Positions 33,416-45,236 of a DNA stretch of 64,000 bases are shown here, one piece after another. The notes under the pieces were generated by a model that worked only from the letters and a program-made list of their open reading frames with translations, made no database searches and had not been told where the DNA came from. A program made the translations under genes and the position numbers. Location of the stretch: the NCBI GenBank assembly GCA_030867875.1, contig JAOWCC010000936.1, positions 10,052,095 through 10,116,094 on the forward strand, written 5' to 3'. The stretch comes from Actinernus sp. WN-2022. Lineage: Eukaryota > Cnidaria > Anthozoa > Actiniaria > Actinernidae. How positions within the stretch are numbered: the first letter of the stretch is position 1; every line of letters begins with the position of its first letter.

Positions 33416-34553
33416 ATAACGAAAATCATGAGCCGATAGGCGATACTATAACGAACAACACAAACACCATAATAAACTTATGCACGCACGATCGGAAGAT
33501 CGATCAGTTGTCATAACAATCATGAGAAATAACGCTTGACCGACAGTGAGGCTGCACAGCGCGGGAAAGCTCCCAGATCAAGAAAGCTCCCAGATCAATA
33601 CTCTTTGTGCACTCCATAGGGCAGAATGGCTGGACACTTTGAGGCGCCAATCTAATTAGCGCTCAATGCCGACACTGCCTACCCGCGGCAAGTTCGAATT
33701 CCTACTGAAAAATAACAAAGAAAATGGTCAAAAACCGCCAAGTGCAGCTTGGTTTTCGCTGTTTTCTTCTCGACCATTTGCGAATTCGACCTGTTGTAAG
33801 CTGCTTATTCCTGTTGACATGTTTATTTACTCAATCCTACCTTTCGTTACTTTCCACGCTACACATTAGTTGTTGGAAATTATCCTTAAAGTTCTACTAC
33901 ATTTTACGCAATTTTGTATGGGAGACGGCCAATCTCAATCTTTCACCGTCTTTCTAACTTCGATGTTGAATATAAATGTTTCTGTTGTAAGCGGAAAATG
34001 CTTTCTTATGGTTAATATTCAGTTCTGAGTTGAAAAACTAAACGTCAAGGCATCTACAAACAGTTGGAAACTTTGCTGGGTAGTTTGATAATGAGCATAT
34101 CGCTCATTAATATTTATTTCTGATGAACTGCAACTCATGATTATTCCGAATTGAATCATTAGTATTCGAAGTTGAACACGCTAAGCCCCGCCTCTCTCAT
34201 TCCCTTGGGAAAATGGAGAGGCCTTGAATCATTCTAAGCTCCGCCCCCTCATTCTCTGGTGAAAGAATATTAAAATAACGCGAACTCAAAATCATCCGCT
34301 CAGTTTGAGTGCATAGACAAGTCAACTCGTTTCGTCCTTTGCTAGTTTCACTTCTACAGCAAACAAAAACTCGAGAAACATTTCATTTCAAATTATTTTT
34401 TTATCTTCCATATTTTCATTATTTCATTGCTCAGACCATATGCAACGTTTTCTCAGTCAGCTTGAATACGATGCTAAATGTATATAGATGTGATTAATGT
34501 TCACAAACATCATTGGTATAATCTTAGACTCTCATGAGTTTAATGTTACTTAC
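33416..34553. other. Non-coding stretch with GC-box-like sites
   Basis: No gene was recognised. Around 34180-34260 two GC-box-like strings (AGCCCCGCCTC and CTCCGCCCCCTC) lie in a duplicated context (CTAAG-CTCCGCC…CTCATTC), which may be a promoter fragment or a repeat. No transcript start can be shown. Confidence 0.35.
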
Positions 34554-34612
34554 TTGAACTCAAGAACTTCAACTCTTTGGAAACCAGTCTCGTTTTCGTA
34601 AATCTTGCTCAG
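34554..34612 (-). CDS. Receptor gene: SEA domain, exon 2
   Basis: This 59-base micro-exon lies between the acceptor TTATCTTGCAG and the donor GTAAGT. It reads LSKIYENETGFQRVEVLEF, the central helix and strand of a SEA module (x-IY-x5-GF-x-V-x-V-x-x-F). It is in frame with both the preceding and the following SEA exons. Its small size explains why it is not seen as a separate open frame. Confidence 0.85.
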
Positions 34613-34987
34613 CTGCAAGATAAAATATATTCTAAAAGTTTAATAATTTATAACGCGTGCACCAGTAATTCAAGTAGCAGTACTACAATGTAGGAAAAAC
34701 ATAATTACGAATTAGCGTTTTGCAATCTGTTTGCAATGATGTGATTGGCAGCAGAATATGGTACTTTATCTCCAATAAATTGCAGTCATATCAATACATA
34801 TACATACACTTTATTTTCATGGCTGGCCATTTTTTTATGATTAACCTGGGGCATAAAGGCTTCACGAGATCACAAGAAAGCCAAATTCAAAAATATAAAC
34901 TTGAATGAAAAAGAGCATACATGGAATTTATAGCCATCGATATTACGTCTTTCTGTCCAATTATCTTACACATGATGCCTTTCCTAC

Positions 34988-35100
34988 CTCATTCTCAAAA
35001 GACTTTGCCAATTCTTTGAATTGGGGCGAAGATATGTTTTTCAGCACCTCCTTGAATGCCTCTCCTTCCATTGTAATATCCATCTCAACTACGACCGGCA
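34988..35100 (-). CDS. Receptor gene: SEA domain, exon 1
   Basis: The acceptor is TATGTTTGTAG (base 35100) and the donor is GAG followed by GTAGGA (below 34988). It reads VPVVVEMDITMEGEAFKEVL, then SPQFKELAKSFENE, the first strand and helix of a SEA domain. The entry is phase 1, matching the end of the Ig exon at 35212. Confidence 0.85.
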
Positions 35101-35211
35101 CTACAAACATAACATGTCGCATAATATTAACTGATTATCAACTGGTGAAACTGTATAATTATATTATTTTATAACGAACCCATATACGTATCCTCAGTTT
35201 GCAATTCTTAC

Positions 35212-35493
35212 CATTTACAACAAGGGTGTAGTCGGCCTCAGCACTTTTTTGTCTGTTCCACGCAATACAACTGTATGTCCCTGAAGCCTCCGTTTGCACA
35301 TTCTTAATGTTCAGTTCTCCTGTAACGACTGACTTGTCAGTCGAAATTTTGGTAACAGTTGGCTTGATTTCTTGTCCATTTCTTACCCACTTAACATTTG
35401 GTGTTATTAGGCTCGATGCAATACATTTCAGTGTGACATTTCCTCCAGCAGTAGTTGTGAAGTTACTTCCGCCATTTATTATCGCTAAATCGG
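35212..35493 (-). CDS. Receptor gene: Ig domain exon (membrane-proximal, Ig9)
   Basis: One Ig-like module lies in a single phase 1-1 exon. The first cysteine is in GGNVTLKCIASS, the core tryptophan in NVKWVRNGQ, and the second cysteine in the strand-F motif ASGTYSCIAWN. The acceptor is TTTGTTATAG and the donor is GTAAGA. It connects in frame to the SEA module, so this is the last Ig of the ectodomain. The I-set fold is inferred from spacing. It contains two NxT sites likely to be glycosylated (NFT, NVT). Confidence 0.9.
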
Positions 35494-35917
35494 CTATAAC
35501 AAAAGTAATGGTAAAGTTAATACCCTAAATGTAGATATCCATTCAGGTAACAAACGGAACCAACCACGATAGATAAGCTCAAATAATGGCTGATTAATGA
35601 TCATTCCTAATCACATCTATAAAATGAGAGCGAATACACTCTTCGGGATCTTGGACACATTTAAACGTCGCACACCTAAAATACAACTTGTTTATATTAT
35701 TCTAATTTTGCACTTGCTATCTGTTTACCCTAAGAAATGAACATTCGCTCTCGATCCGTACCCTAAGGTCAGCTAATACTGAAAAAGTGTTATTGAGCCT
35801 ATCTTTCTGAATTGAAATAATTTCTTCATTAGTTTGATTACGATGCAGTCATTGATTGTATAGGGAACCTATAAACCTGTAATGAAGTATTTAAAAGTCC
35901 AACGGGTTCTAACTTAC
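35494..35917. other. Intron between Ig exons
   Basis: A host intron of about 420 bases with no recognisable feature. Confidence 0.6.
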
Positions 35918-36184
35918 TTTCGATATCCACGTCGGCTCGCTCGACATTAACAGCCCCTGCTCTGTTAACTGCTCGGCATTTGTAGTAACCAGAATCAGAA
36001 ACTCTAACATCAGGGATTATGAGCATTAAAGCAGTTGATTGTTTATTTCCAGTCTGAATAACCGTTTCATCCTTGTACCACGTGATATTCGGGAATGGAT
36101 CAGCATACACGTCACACTTGAGTTGAATGGTTTGACCAAGTTGTAGAATATAACCTCCCAAGGGACTTATTACTCGCGGAGGCA
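35918..36184 (-). CDS. Receptor gene: Ig domain exon (Ig8)
   Basis: The exon begins PPRVISPLGGYILQLGQTIQ, with cysteine 1 in LKCDVYADPFP, core tryptophan in NITWYKDE, and cysteine 2 in DSGYYKCRAVNRAG. This is a good I-set match. The acceptor is TTTATTAAAG and the donor GTAAGT. Phase 1 at both ends. Confidence 0.92.
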
Positions 36185-36318
36185 CTTTAATAAAATGTGA
36201 GACCAAAATTTGTTTCACTTTCACGATAAAAATGATAAGAAATACCATAGCACAACACAAAAAATGAAAACAGATACAAATATATTACTGCATAAGACTT
36301 CGACGTCAGCTGCCTTAC

Positions 36319-36579
36319 CATCAACTGTTAACGTTGTCGTTTTCGTTGTCACTCCAGCTTTACTTATCGCAGTACAAACATACTCTCCTTCATACTCGTT
36401 GGTGTTCTTGACATTTCTAATGGTGATTATTTCGTTGTACGACTCAGGCTTAGTTTGTCCCCCAGGGAACGTCCATTCAATAACGGGGTCAGGTATACCG
36501 GTTGCATTGCAGAACAACTTTACATCGCTACCTTCATTGGCAATCTGGCTTATGGGGTCAACATCTATTCGAGGTTTAA
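36319..36579 (-). CDS. Receptor gene: Ig domain exon (Ig7)
   Basis: The exon starts after ATTTCAG and reads KPRIDVDPISQIANEGSDV, then KLFCNATGIPDPVIEWTFPG and YEGEYVCTAISKAGVTTKT. The cysteine-tryptophan-cysteine pattern and the YxC strand F are clear. The donor is GATG followed by GTAAGG. Phase 1-1. Only about 135 bases of intron separate it from Ig8. Confidence 0.92.
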
Positions 36580-36770
36580 CTGAAATGAAATGAAACGAAA
36601 AGAAATAAATTACTTCTTATATCGCGAAACCCAGAAAAGAATAAGAAGATATTCATTGGAAGAAAGGGGTAGCAATTCAAATGCTTGAGTCGTTCACAAT
36701 TTCATTGATACGATGGAAGAGCGGGGGAGGGGGAGGAGCGTCAAACATCTGAAGTGAGTGTGCAATCCAT

Positions 36771-37161
36771 TAGCCTGCTATGCAGACGTATTTTTTCACT
36801 CTCATAAATTCGAAGAAAAAAGTAACGTCTGCTTACCCGAGCGTTTAATTAGTTTCCAATATGCACACCTCATTGTGTTATGGACCAATCAGATTTTACC
36901 TTCCATATGCTGGAAAGTGACGTAATGTTGCATTTAAAAGGATTCAGACAATACATTTGCCATTGACCAATCATAGGAGAATGTTCACTGGCACGCCAAT
37001 TCACTAAAATTCTAACAATGGCTTTGATTGGGCAGAAACATAAAACAAACGTGCTGACGTCGTGCTTGCATATTGGAAACTAATTAAGCGCTCGGGTAAA
37101 CAGACGTTACTTTTTTTCTTCGAATTTATGAGAGTGAAAAATACGTCTGCATAGCAGGCTA
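36771..37161. mobile_element. Non-autonomous element, ~95-base inverted arms
   Basis: The left arm starts TAGCCTGCTATGCAGACGTA and the right arm ends with its complement, GCATAGCAGGCTA. The arms run through TTCGAATTTATGAGAGTG and GTTTCCAATATGCA. The flanks GCAATCCAT and GCAACCGAT match at 7 of 9 positions, which suggests a 9-base target duplication of the Mutator type. No coding sequence inside. Confidence 0.75.
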
Positions 37162-37456
37162 GCAACCGATGACCAATGCTAAATAGCGAAAGAGCGCAAT
37201 TTTTTAGAAATCAAGAAAGGAATACTGATTATTGCATGTGTTTTGGGGAGGAGTTTGCTAATTAAAGCGCCTACAAATCACTCTGTTGGTATGTACTCCA
37301 ATAAATTAAAAGTATAATACGTTTGTATGTAATACTAACAACGATAGACGACTGGAAACTCAATTATTATCAGACTGGATGTTGAGACATCAATTTAAGG
37401 CTGTAATGTCAACCATTTGAGCTGTAAATTATCAAAGTAGAAATTTGGAGACTTAC

Positions 37457-37768
37457 AAATGACTTCCACTGTGTTTCTGACGGTAATATTTCGAACGCCA
37501 TTTTGAGCTTCACACGTATAATTGCCAGCTTCCTTGAAGGTAATTCCTTGTCCATTTGTCTTCAGGAAAATCTCCTTGCTAATGTCCATTGAAGATATCT
37601 CTTCTTTAACTCTGAGTGTGTTGTTCTGGTTTGCTTGTGGTACTCCATTCTTCTTCCAGCTCAGTTGAGGTCTTGGCGAACCATGGCCATAGCATACTAA
37701 AGACACGTTAACTTGACCTACATCTAGACTATTCGGCGTTGGTGGTAATATCCTGATTTCTGGAATGA
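37457..37768 (-). CDS. Receptor gene: Ig domain exon (Ig6)
   Basis: The exon opens VIPEIRILPPTPNSLDVGQV, then SLVCYGHGSPRPQLSWKKNG. After a longer central part it reads FKEAGNYTCEAQNGVRNIT. The acceptor TTATGCAG and donor GTAAGT fit well. Phase 1-1. It is slightly longer than the other Ig exons because of an extended C'-D region. Confidence 0.92.
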
Positions 37769-38039
37769 CTGCATAACAATATCAAACAAATAGATACATA
37801 CATACACGTAACTATATACCTATAGTTGGAAATATATTAAAATTAATCCTCAAACTCGTGTGGTATATGAGCTCATAGCCAACGAGGCGCGTAGATCCTT
37901 GTTGTCTATGAGCTCAGTATCATAAGAGTGAGTTGAATAATTGTTTTATTAAGTGAAAATATTCCACATTCATTGGATATGAGTTTTTTTGATGATATAA
38001 TAATTTAGTTTTTTACCCTGATTACAATGAAACATCTGC

Positions 38040-38215
38040 CGCCGGAAAACAATAGGCAATATTCATATTCTCAAGGAAGAGCTGGAACGAGCACTGAATG
38101 AAGGCTCATGCGGGGATTCTTTTGTAATGCTAAATACTTTTTACAAATTCCCCCGCATGAGCCACTATTGAGAGCTCGTTCCAACTCGTCCGTGAGAATA
38201 GGAATCTTGCATATT
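38040..38215. repeat. Imperfect hairpin repeat
   Basis: GAGCTGGAACGAGC…GGCTCATGCGGGG on the left is mirrored by CCCCGCATGAGCC…GAGCTCGTTCCA on the right, with arms of about 55 bases including outer similarity (TATTCTCA / TGAGAATA). It is probably a small foldback element. Confidence 0.6.
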
Positions 38216-38499
38216 GCACTTCCGTTTTCGCGAGTGATCACGTGGAACTGGGCATGTGAGAAAATGTATGAAACTGAGCCAACCGTCAGTTATTCAACGA
38301 AAAATGTTTTCACTAAAGCCTGGTTCACATATGCCGCGGGCACGTCGCCAGTATTTGCGGTAAATGCCTGCGACGTGTCCTGCTCCATATGAGAACCAGG
38401 TTAATTTGAAAAAGTCCTTTACTGATTAGAACAAACATTTGAGATGTCAAAAGCGGAGTTAGCTACAAATGTGCACGTTCCAGTTATGGAATGTTGGAC

Positions 38500-38950
38500 T
38501 CATGTTTGCTTGTTTTCGTGATTCATCTTTGGAGACTGGCGGTCTGTATGAAACCAGATATTTTTCCAGAACTTCCCCAGGTCTTTCACAAAGTCATTCA
38601 GGACAGCATTTTCCTCAAGAAAGGTACAATCGGTTATTATTGAAAAGCATTTGTGATTTGAATTGAGCTCCGTTTTGGACATTTCATGTAGTAACATACT
38701 TGTCGTATTGAATTTAACTTTTAAGTCAGTCTGTAAAACAAATGTCATAAACTAAGGTTGAGTCATGTTTCGATAAACAAATTCGGAATCCAGTATACCG
38801 TTCGTATTTCCTTTTCTTTACCATCTAATATTTTCCTGCCATATTTGGTTGCTTTTCCTCTATTTCTGAGTGTTAGTTGCTCGAGTAAATCTTCCATTTC
38901 TGCTTCGCTCAATGTCCAGACATTAGTAGGATACGAGCTGATAACTTAGT
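38500..38950 (-). pseudogene. Degraded repeated gene fragment, unidentified
   Basis: Two minus-strand stretches read like protein. About 38945-38760 contains SEAEMEDLLEQLTLRNRGKA and ATKYGRKILDGKEKEIRTVY. 38734-38500 contains FLEENAVLNDFVKDLGKFW, entered through an acceptor-like TTTTACAG. A diverged copy of the second part occurs near 45270-45360 (GTCATCCAGGGCAGCATTTG), so this is a dispersed repeat carrying a gene fragment rather than a receptor exon. The family is not recognised. Confidence 0.4.
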
Positions 38951-39534
38951 AGTAGGGAACCAATCAGAAAGCTATATAGCTCATATCCAGTGGGTGTTTG
39001 TGTAATAATACTTTTATACTGATCATATTTCAGGCTGAGTAGAATTTAAGAGAAAATGATTCCTTCGGCAGGAAAATATTATTCTACGTTAAAACCTAGC
39101 ACAATAGGAACATATGCGAAGTGGATATTATGATGTGGCAGCCATGTTGACTAGCAACAATATATTTCCCAGTTTGCCTTGCAGTGAGCAGTTTCAGAAT
39201 TTCATGAACCACAGGTCGAAGTATACGACATTACAGATAAATGGGTTAACATGATATAAGGTTCTTGAATTGTCTCTACTTTTGAACTAAGCAATTTACT
39301 TTTGGAAATTATATGATGGACAAATAAACTAGCCAATCGAAATCACAATGTGTACCCGAGTAATTAGCATTAACAAATTATAATATTTCGTTCTTTGATA
39401 TCTGGGGAGAGGGGCTTTTATACATAGACACTGATACTTCTCAGCCCACTTTGTTACTCTTGGGTCATAAGTGCCCAATAACTGGGCATGTATTTACTAG
39501 TAATATTAGTATTAGAGGTACTGACAATACGTAC
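38951..39534. other. Intron sequence, no gene
   Basis: AT-rich intron of the receptor with nothing recognisable. Confidence 0.45.
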
Positions 39535-39837
39535 AGTTAACAGTAACGTATCCAGGCCGTGATATGACGCCAGTAGTAACTATGTTGCTCCCATTGCAGG
39601 TATAGTTCCCTTCGTCTGTTCTGTTCAGTTTGATGATCTGTAGAAGATACGTGGCTCTCGTCACATCTCCACTCACGTTGAATATTATCCTTCCATTTCT
39701 TTTTATGTTTATGGCGTTACCATTCCTAAGCACTTTAACAGTCGGTATTGGGTGTCCTTCATATTCACACCGTATTACTACAGAATCCCCTTCGATTTTT
39801 ACCACACTAATTGGCGACAGAAGGACCCTAGGAGAAT
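39535..39837 (-). CDS. Receptor gene: Ig domain exon (Ig5)
   Basis: The exon starts after TTATCTTTTCAG and reads DSPRVLLSPISVVKIEGDSV, then VIRCEYEGHPIPTVKVLRNG, then RTDEGNYTCNGSNIVTTGV. The strand-C tryptophan is replaced by valine (TVKVLRNG), which is unusual. Both cysteines and the DEGNYTC motif are intact. The donor is GTACGT and the exon is phase 1-1. It is the last Ig before a 17-kb gap to the upstream Ig cluster. Confidence 0.88.
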
Positions 39838-40500
39838 CTGAAAAGATAATAATTGCTTATTAATCTAGAGCGAGGTCGTTTCTCTACAGACCGAGCAAGC
39901 AAGGTTAATACGTGGTTTATTATATGGTATATTTACTTGTATTTTTCATATTTCCATTTCCGTAAGCGCGCGAACATGCATTTGGCCGCCGTTTTCATGA
40001 AAGAGAAGCATCAATCAAACAAAACATACAACTGTAAAACTTGTCGACTTCTATGGCTTTATTTTGCTACTTTAGACGACAGTTGCCGAGGATCAACATT
40101 TATCATTGTTGACAGAAGTTTACGACAAAATTCTAACATTTGAAGTAGTTAATTTCTGAGATGAATCGTTAAAACGACAAATTGTTCGTCTGGAATCTTG
40201 AAGATGAAAACGAGTCAACAGTAAAGCTGCTCGATCCGAGTTGAGGTAATCGGCCTACGAGAGGGCAGCGTTGGCGGTCTCTTCTGTCCCGGATCTAACT
40301 GATGAAGGTCACCATCGAGTGAGCACTAAATGCATGTGCGTGGGCTTCTGTTCATTGCGAGGGACATTTTTCTTGCTGTTTCTCTCTGGTGTAAGTTTTC
40401 AAAAGGCAAGGTAGCTTTCGCTTCACTTTATCCGATTTCACAAACTCCTCGGGCTTGGAAATATTGGCACCAGACTTCCTTCTCAACACTTCAGGATATT
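39838..40500. other. Non-coding or unresolved sequence
   Basis: No gene was recognised. Minus-strand reading near 40380-40500 hints at a degraded retroelement polyprotein segment but carries no motif. Confidence 0.35.
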
Positions 40501-40540
40501 TCCTTGATAACTGCTATAATATCCTCTCCTTCAGCCCGAA

Positions 40541-42735
40541 TAAACAATCACACAATCTAGATGGCCTTTGAACCGCCAACTTGTTTATTCCCAAAACTAC
40601 AACTTAACTAACGAGGTAAAGTCACATGACCGGAAATGGTATGTCCGAAATTATGCTAGGTCCCCATAAAGATTTAAAACATTGGTTTGAAGTTAACTTA
40701 AGTACTAATGTCAAGTCCTTAACTAAAATTAACACAGCTTAGTGTTGCTTTATGATTTCACTCCGCATAGTCTCTGATATAAGTAGGTCTGCGTCTGTTC
40801 CTCTGAGGTCTTGTTTCAGTGTTTTGATTTGTCTGCAGTCCTATTTCATTGTCTGGCTTCTGAGGCGTATAATATGAGATGTATCATGTCGCTGAATCTC
40901 TAGCCCTCCTTAAGGTTGTGTTCCATGTGGATCTTGTTCTGGATTGATTGAGGAATATAGTTTCTCTCCAATCTTCAGGGACTTGTTCCTTGCTTTGAGT
41001 CAACTCCTCTTCCATCCCACTGCTGTATTTACAAGCTTGAATTGACTGGCGTCTCGACGCACTTCTCGTCCATCAGTGACTCTACTAGCCGCAATGGCCA
41101 ATCCTCTATTTGGTAGATGATGTAAAATGCTGGCTCATAACTGTTGACAATGTTCTTCTTCCTCTGTTTCAATGGAACATATTCTCCAACTACAAAGTTG
41201 TGCTCCTTAGTGTTCCTATTTTCGCCATCTCGTTTCAAGCTGTCCTTATGCTCTCGTTTATCCCTTTAGTTGACAATATATCCTGCCTGGTAATCTAGCT
41301 TGACTACGTACTTGTCTCTTCATCAAGGCCCCATAGGGTGTGATACCAGTTGCTGGATTTGGTGTTGAGCGATACCCGTTAACATTTCTAGTATGGCAAT
41401 GAGATTGTCTCTTCCTTGGAAGTGTGCTATTTGCTCTGTTATATTTCGAACCTTCATAACGCTTTCAGCGTCACCTTTTGCTCTGGCATGCTCTGGTGTG
41501 CCACGATGGTGATGAAATCCTTCTTCCTCTGCAAAGCTTGCAAACTCCTTGGAGTTCAAGGGCGTCCATTGTCGCTTTCTATTTCCTTGGGCGTACCATG
41601 GGTCGCGAATGGTTTCTTGAGCTTTTCCTTAGTTGCCTCGAATGCTGTTGAGTAGGTTGTCCTCTTGTTGACTACCACCAAGTTGTAATGACCGTTGGGG
41701 TATGGGCCTGAAAAGTCTACAGATAAAATCTTCCATAGTTTGTGTGGCATTCATATAATCTTGATTGGTTCTAAAGCATTGATCGATGATTTCCTCGCCT
41801 AGGTTGTTCATCCCAGGAAACTAGTACTTCTCTCGCAACATTTGTTTGCTCTTCCCCATGACTAGGTGTCGAAGGCTGTGTGCTGCTCTGACAACCTTTC
41901 TCTGTAGACATGTGAGTATTTAGATCCTGTTTCCTCTGAAGAACGTCCCCTCTACTGCACATAGTTCCTATCTGATTGGATAGAAAGGAGTTATGTTTGT
42001 GTCCTTTCTGTGTTGTTCCTAGTCTTGCGCTGTCTCGGTTAGCAGTTAGGTTAAATGCCAATGGATTTCTCGATAATCGTTTGGCTGTCAATTGTGTGGA
42101 TTAGGTGTTCTAGTATCCTTTCTTTGCAGTTTCCTCCAAACTCACATTCATTGGCGTTCTCTCTTAACCTGGAAGTGTGAGTTGCTGCAGTTTCTCCTGG
42201 CGTTGGCTTCATCTTGAGAATTAAATATCTGGCGTGATGCTTGAAATTTGATTTTTAATTTCTCATCTTCTGGCTATATCTTTCCCGCCGTAAATCAAGA
42301 GAGCTTCTTTCTCATCGGTCGGTGTTGTGATTTTCAAATACCTAAATTCTCGCTCAATACCTTCTAGTAATTTCTTCCAGGCTTTTCCAATCATAATTTG
42401 GTCGTCTGTGTGAGTGAATGGCTGTGTTTTAAGGTTTCTTGTTTCTGTAATCAAGGTCACTTTCTATGCTTCCTTTGCTTGTTCGTCTCCTGCCATTCTT
42501 CTTACCTGCGATTTTATTTCCGTTTCGAAGGAACAGAAATTCAATATCCGTTTATCTTGCTACTCTAATAGTTTTATTCGCCAGAATAATATCCGCCACT
42601 TTAGCTCTTTAGCAACAAACACACAACCAATCTGGCCTTTAAACCGCCATCTTGTTTATTCCCGAAACGACAACTTCACTAATGAGGTAAAGTCACATGA
42701 CCGGACCTGGTGTGTACCGGAAATGATATCAATGG
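40541..42735 (-). mobile_element. Collapsed Ty3/gypsy LTR retrotransposon
   Basis: Direct repeats of about 110 bases mark the ends: 40541-40653 and 42611-42727 share TGGCCTTT-AACCGCC, CTTGTTTATTCCC and GAGGTAAAGTCACATGACCGG. On the minus strand the inner part encodes integrase pieces: KLWKILSVDFSGPYPNGHYN and GTPKEIESDNGRP (41750-41556), then FHHHRGTPEHARAKGDAESV (41559-41323), giving the three acidic positions. A gag-like piece lies upstream (42460-42160). Protease, reverse transcriptase and RNase H are missing, so most of pol has been deleted. Confidence 0.75.
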
Positions 42736-42915
42736 ATATTACAACTGCTCAGCGTCTTCGGCTTGAACTCATGGCCATTTGGCATTCGCTCTACGATCCT
42801 AAATGAAACACCGGCTAAGGTAAGTGCTATTTCTTGTATTCTTCCTACCATATCAACTTATAAACTTTTGTAGGACATTTAGGCTTGACCTCGTTTTCTT
42901 GACTATGTTTGCAGC

Positions 42916-43251
42916 CGGGAGCCCATTACCAGGAGCGTCCATATATACTATACCCGTGAGTCAGCGTATGACCGGTTTGAGCTATTTTTAGAACATGTTT
43001 CCCGGTTAACTGCCTTCTGACTCTGCTGCGATCGTGCATATGCTTGCCGTAATTATCGAGATTAAGAATGATCTATTGTTCTTTGAGGTGATTTTACTAA
43101 CGCTGCATTGTCCTGACTATGGTTTGATTGGATTCCCAAAGTGTGGGCACGTGAACTCCCGTGAGATCTGTTCTAAATATAGCTCAATCCGGACATACGC
43201 TAAGTCACAGACCTAGTATGGAAGATGGACTCTCCTGGTAATGGGCTCCTG
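42916..43251. mobile_element. Non-autonomous DNA element, 7-base target duplication
   Basis: The ends are CGGGAGCCCATTACCAGGAG and, inverted, CAGGAGCCCATTACCAGGAG; the inverted repeats are about 27 bases and continue into TCCAT. The 7-base string TTGCAGC flanks both sides (42909-42915 and 43252-43258). Total length is 336 bases. The same terminal sequence bounds the larger insertion at 61741-63628. Confidence 0.85.
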
Positions 43252-43258
43252 TTGCAGC

Positions 43259-44359
43259 CCATTTTTGTTTCCATTGAATAAATATGTTTCACCCTGACTT
43301 TCGTGTTGCTCTTCGTTTTTATTGTCTTCACAAAAAGTTGCATTTTTGTTGGTTACTTGATCAGGATTGTAAGACTCACTCGGATAATGTTCGGCGTCAC
43401 TTATCCTTATGTGCTCTTTGTCGTAGCGTAGCGCTCTCTTTTTGTTTGTTTTTGTATGAAAGTACGTTTTGTTTGTCATGCTGTGTGGATTTGCTCTCGG
43501 AAGCTCATTTGAAACTTGCACCGTTGGTACATCATCCAGTTCATCCACATGAAGTTACATGCTTGTCCGGAGCACAAAGGCGTATCGACCGTAGCAAATA
43601 TGGAAATATCTTGACATGCTATTGACCAATCAGAATGCAAGAAGTGACAGAGCCACATAATAAAAATAAATATTGCCATACTAAGTATCTATATATTCCT
43701 TTTTTTGCTCTGACGAAGGGCTAGTGCTCGAAACGTCAGCTGCTACTCGCTCACCACGGCGATTAGCATACCTTAATCGACTTTTAGTTGGTAATATAGG
43801 TATATACTAATTTTTAATTAATTAATTACAAAAACTACCATGTCCATCAAAATTCAGTGAAATAGCTGCATCTGGGATAGCTGTCTATATCGATTAAAAA
43901 GAAAACTGTGTATACAGAATATATCTGTTGTTCATACGGAATGCATAATTTTGGTTAACACTCTTTACGAACCTATTTTGTTCTTACCGTTTTCATATCA
44001 GCGTCCTTAACCGTGCAGAACATAAATTGTGAATGCTGTAGGTATATTGGGTCCACCAACGACAAGTCGGATAGATCGATTTAGAAAAATGTCCACTTAA
44101 ATTATGCTTGCTAAAAATAAATCGGTGCAGACTATCATCTAGGCTGATCGTCTCTTGCCGTTTTCAGGAATACGAATGCACTCACTGATCACTACAAATC
44201 GCTTATATTGGGAGGTTTTAGTCACTGGAATGCTAAATGTCTAAATGTATGTATCCTTAACAAGAAAATATATAAAACGTATCCTTGAAAAGAAGGATAT
44301 ATTTCTAAATGTGCACGATATAATTAACCATTGCACTTGCAGAAAAGTACGGGTTTGTT
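43259..44359. other. Non-coding stretch with coral-type repeat
   Basis: Near 43710 the string CTCTGACGAAGGGCTAGTGC is followed by GAAACGTCAGC, a dispersed repeat I associate with cnidarian genomes. No gene was seen; open frames at 43213-43625 overlap on both strands and lack motifs. Confidence 0.4.
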
Positions 44360-44368
44360 TGTTTGGAG

Positions 44369-45227
44369 TAACCTGAGTATCAGGCCCTTGGGGGAGGGGG
44401 GGAAGGGGGGGGGGGGGGGGGGGGAGAAGGGAAAGAAAGAAAAGAGGGCCTGACACAAATCCATTCACTGGCGCTGATTGGATAAAAAAAAAGACTCAAA
44501 ACTGAATCTGAACGCCAGCTTCACGGCCGTGAACACTGCACTGAAATCTTACTGACGATTTAAATGGATTTCATAAAAGCATTGGAAGCCATTTAACAGT
44601 TCTTACCAAATATTATTCTTAAGCCTGCACAAAAACTGTCTCGAAGGCATGTTTCTCGAAAGAAACTGGACGTCCTGCGGAGTGTTGCCGGCGGGAATTT
44701 TATTCCGATCTTCTCTCAGTTCTGGAAACCGAACAACAGGAGAAACAAATATCGTCACCGTACGTCATTGTAGCCGTCAGTCAGGTCAGTCCACTGAAGC
44801 TGATAAAAACACAGTAAGCTGAAGAAGGTTCGGCTTGCAGCGAGGGAACTTTCTCACATTCAAAACAACACAATTCCCATGGCAACATAAACTTAACTCC
44901 AAACCTTCTAGCGAATTGTAGGCTTATTATCCTTGAAGGAACAACAGAACTCTGTGTTAGTCGTAGCATAAAACAGATGAAATATAAATACCATATTAAA
45001 GTCCAAAGGTTTCTTTACAGAAATCGAAGAATCCGGCCAACACTTCAAAACTCGTGATGACAGTTATGTTAATCTCCCAAATCCTGAAATAAATTTCATT
45101 GGTTAAAAAGTGATGGCCTGAAGACGTGTGCTTGGGAGGCGGAAGGCCTTTCTCAATGGGTCTGTGTCAGGCTCTCTTTCTTTTCTCTACCCCGTCTTCT
45201 CTTCTTGAGAGCCTGATACTCAGGTTA
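44369..45227. mobile_element. 859-base inverted-repeat element with 9-base target duplication
   Basis: The ends are TAACCTGAGTATCAGGC and its complement GCCTGATACTCAGGTTA. The arms continue about 95 bases to GCCTGACAC, interrupted in the left arm by a long G run (about 44391-44425). The 9-base string TGTTTGGAG is repeated exactly at 44360-44368 and 45228-45236. A 9-base duplication and long arms are typical of Mutator-like elements. No transposase is encoded, so it is non-autonomous. Confidence 0.85.
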
Positions 45228-45236
45228 TGTTTGGAG

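Noticed and set aside
41556..41655. Plus-strand frames through the LTR element
   Set aside because: Antisense shadows of the minus-strand integrase pieces.
44391..44425. Proline-rich protein on the minus strand (44241-44468)
   Set aside because: It is only the translation of the poly-G run in a transposon arm.
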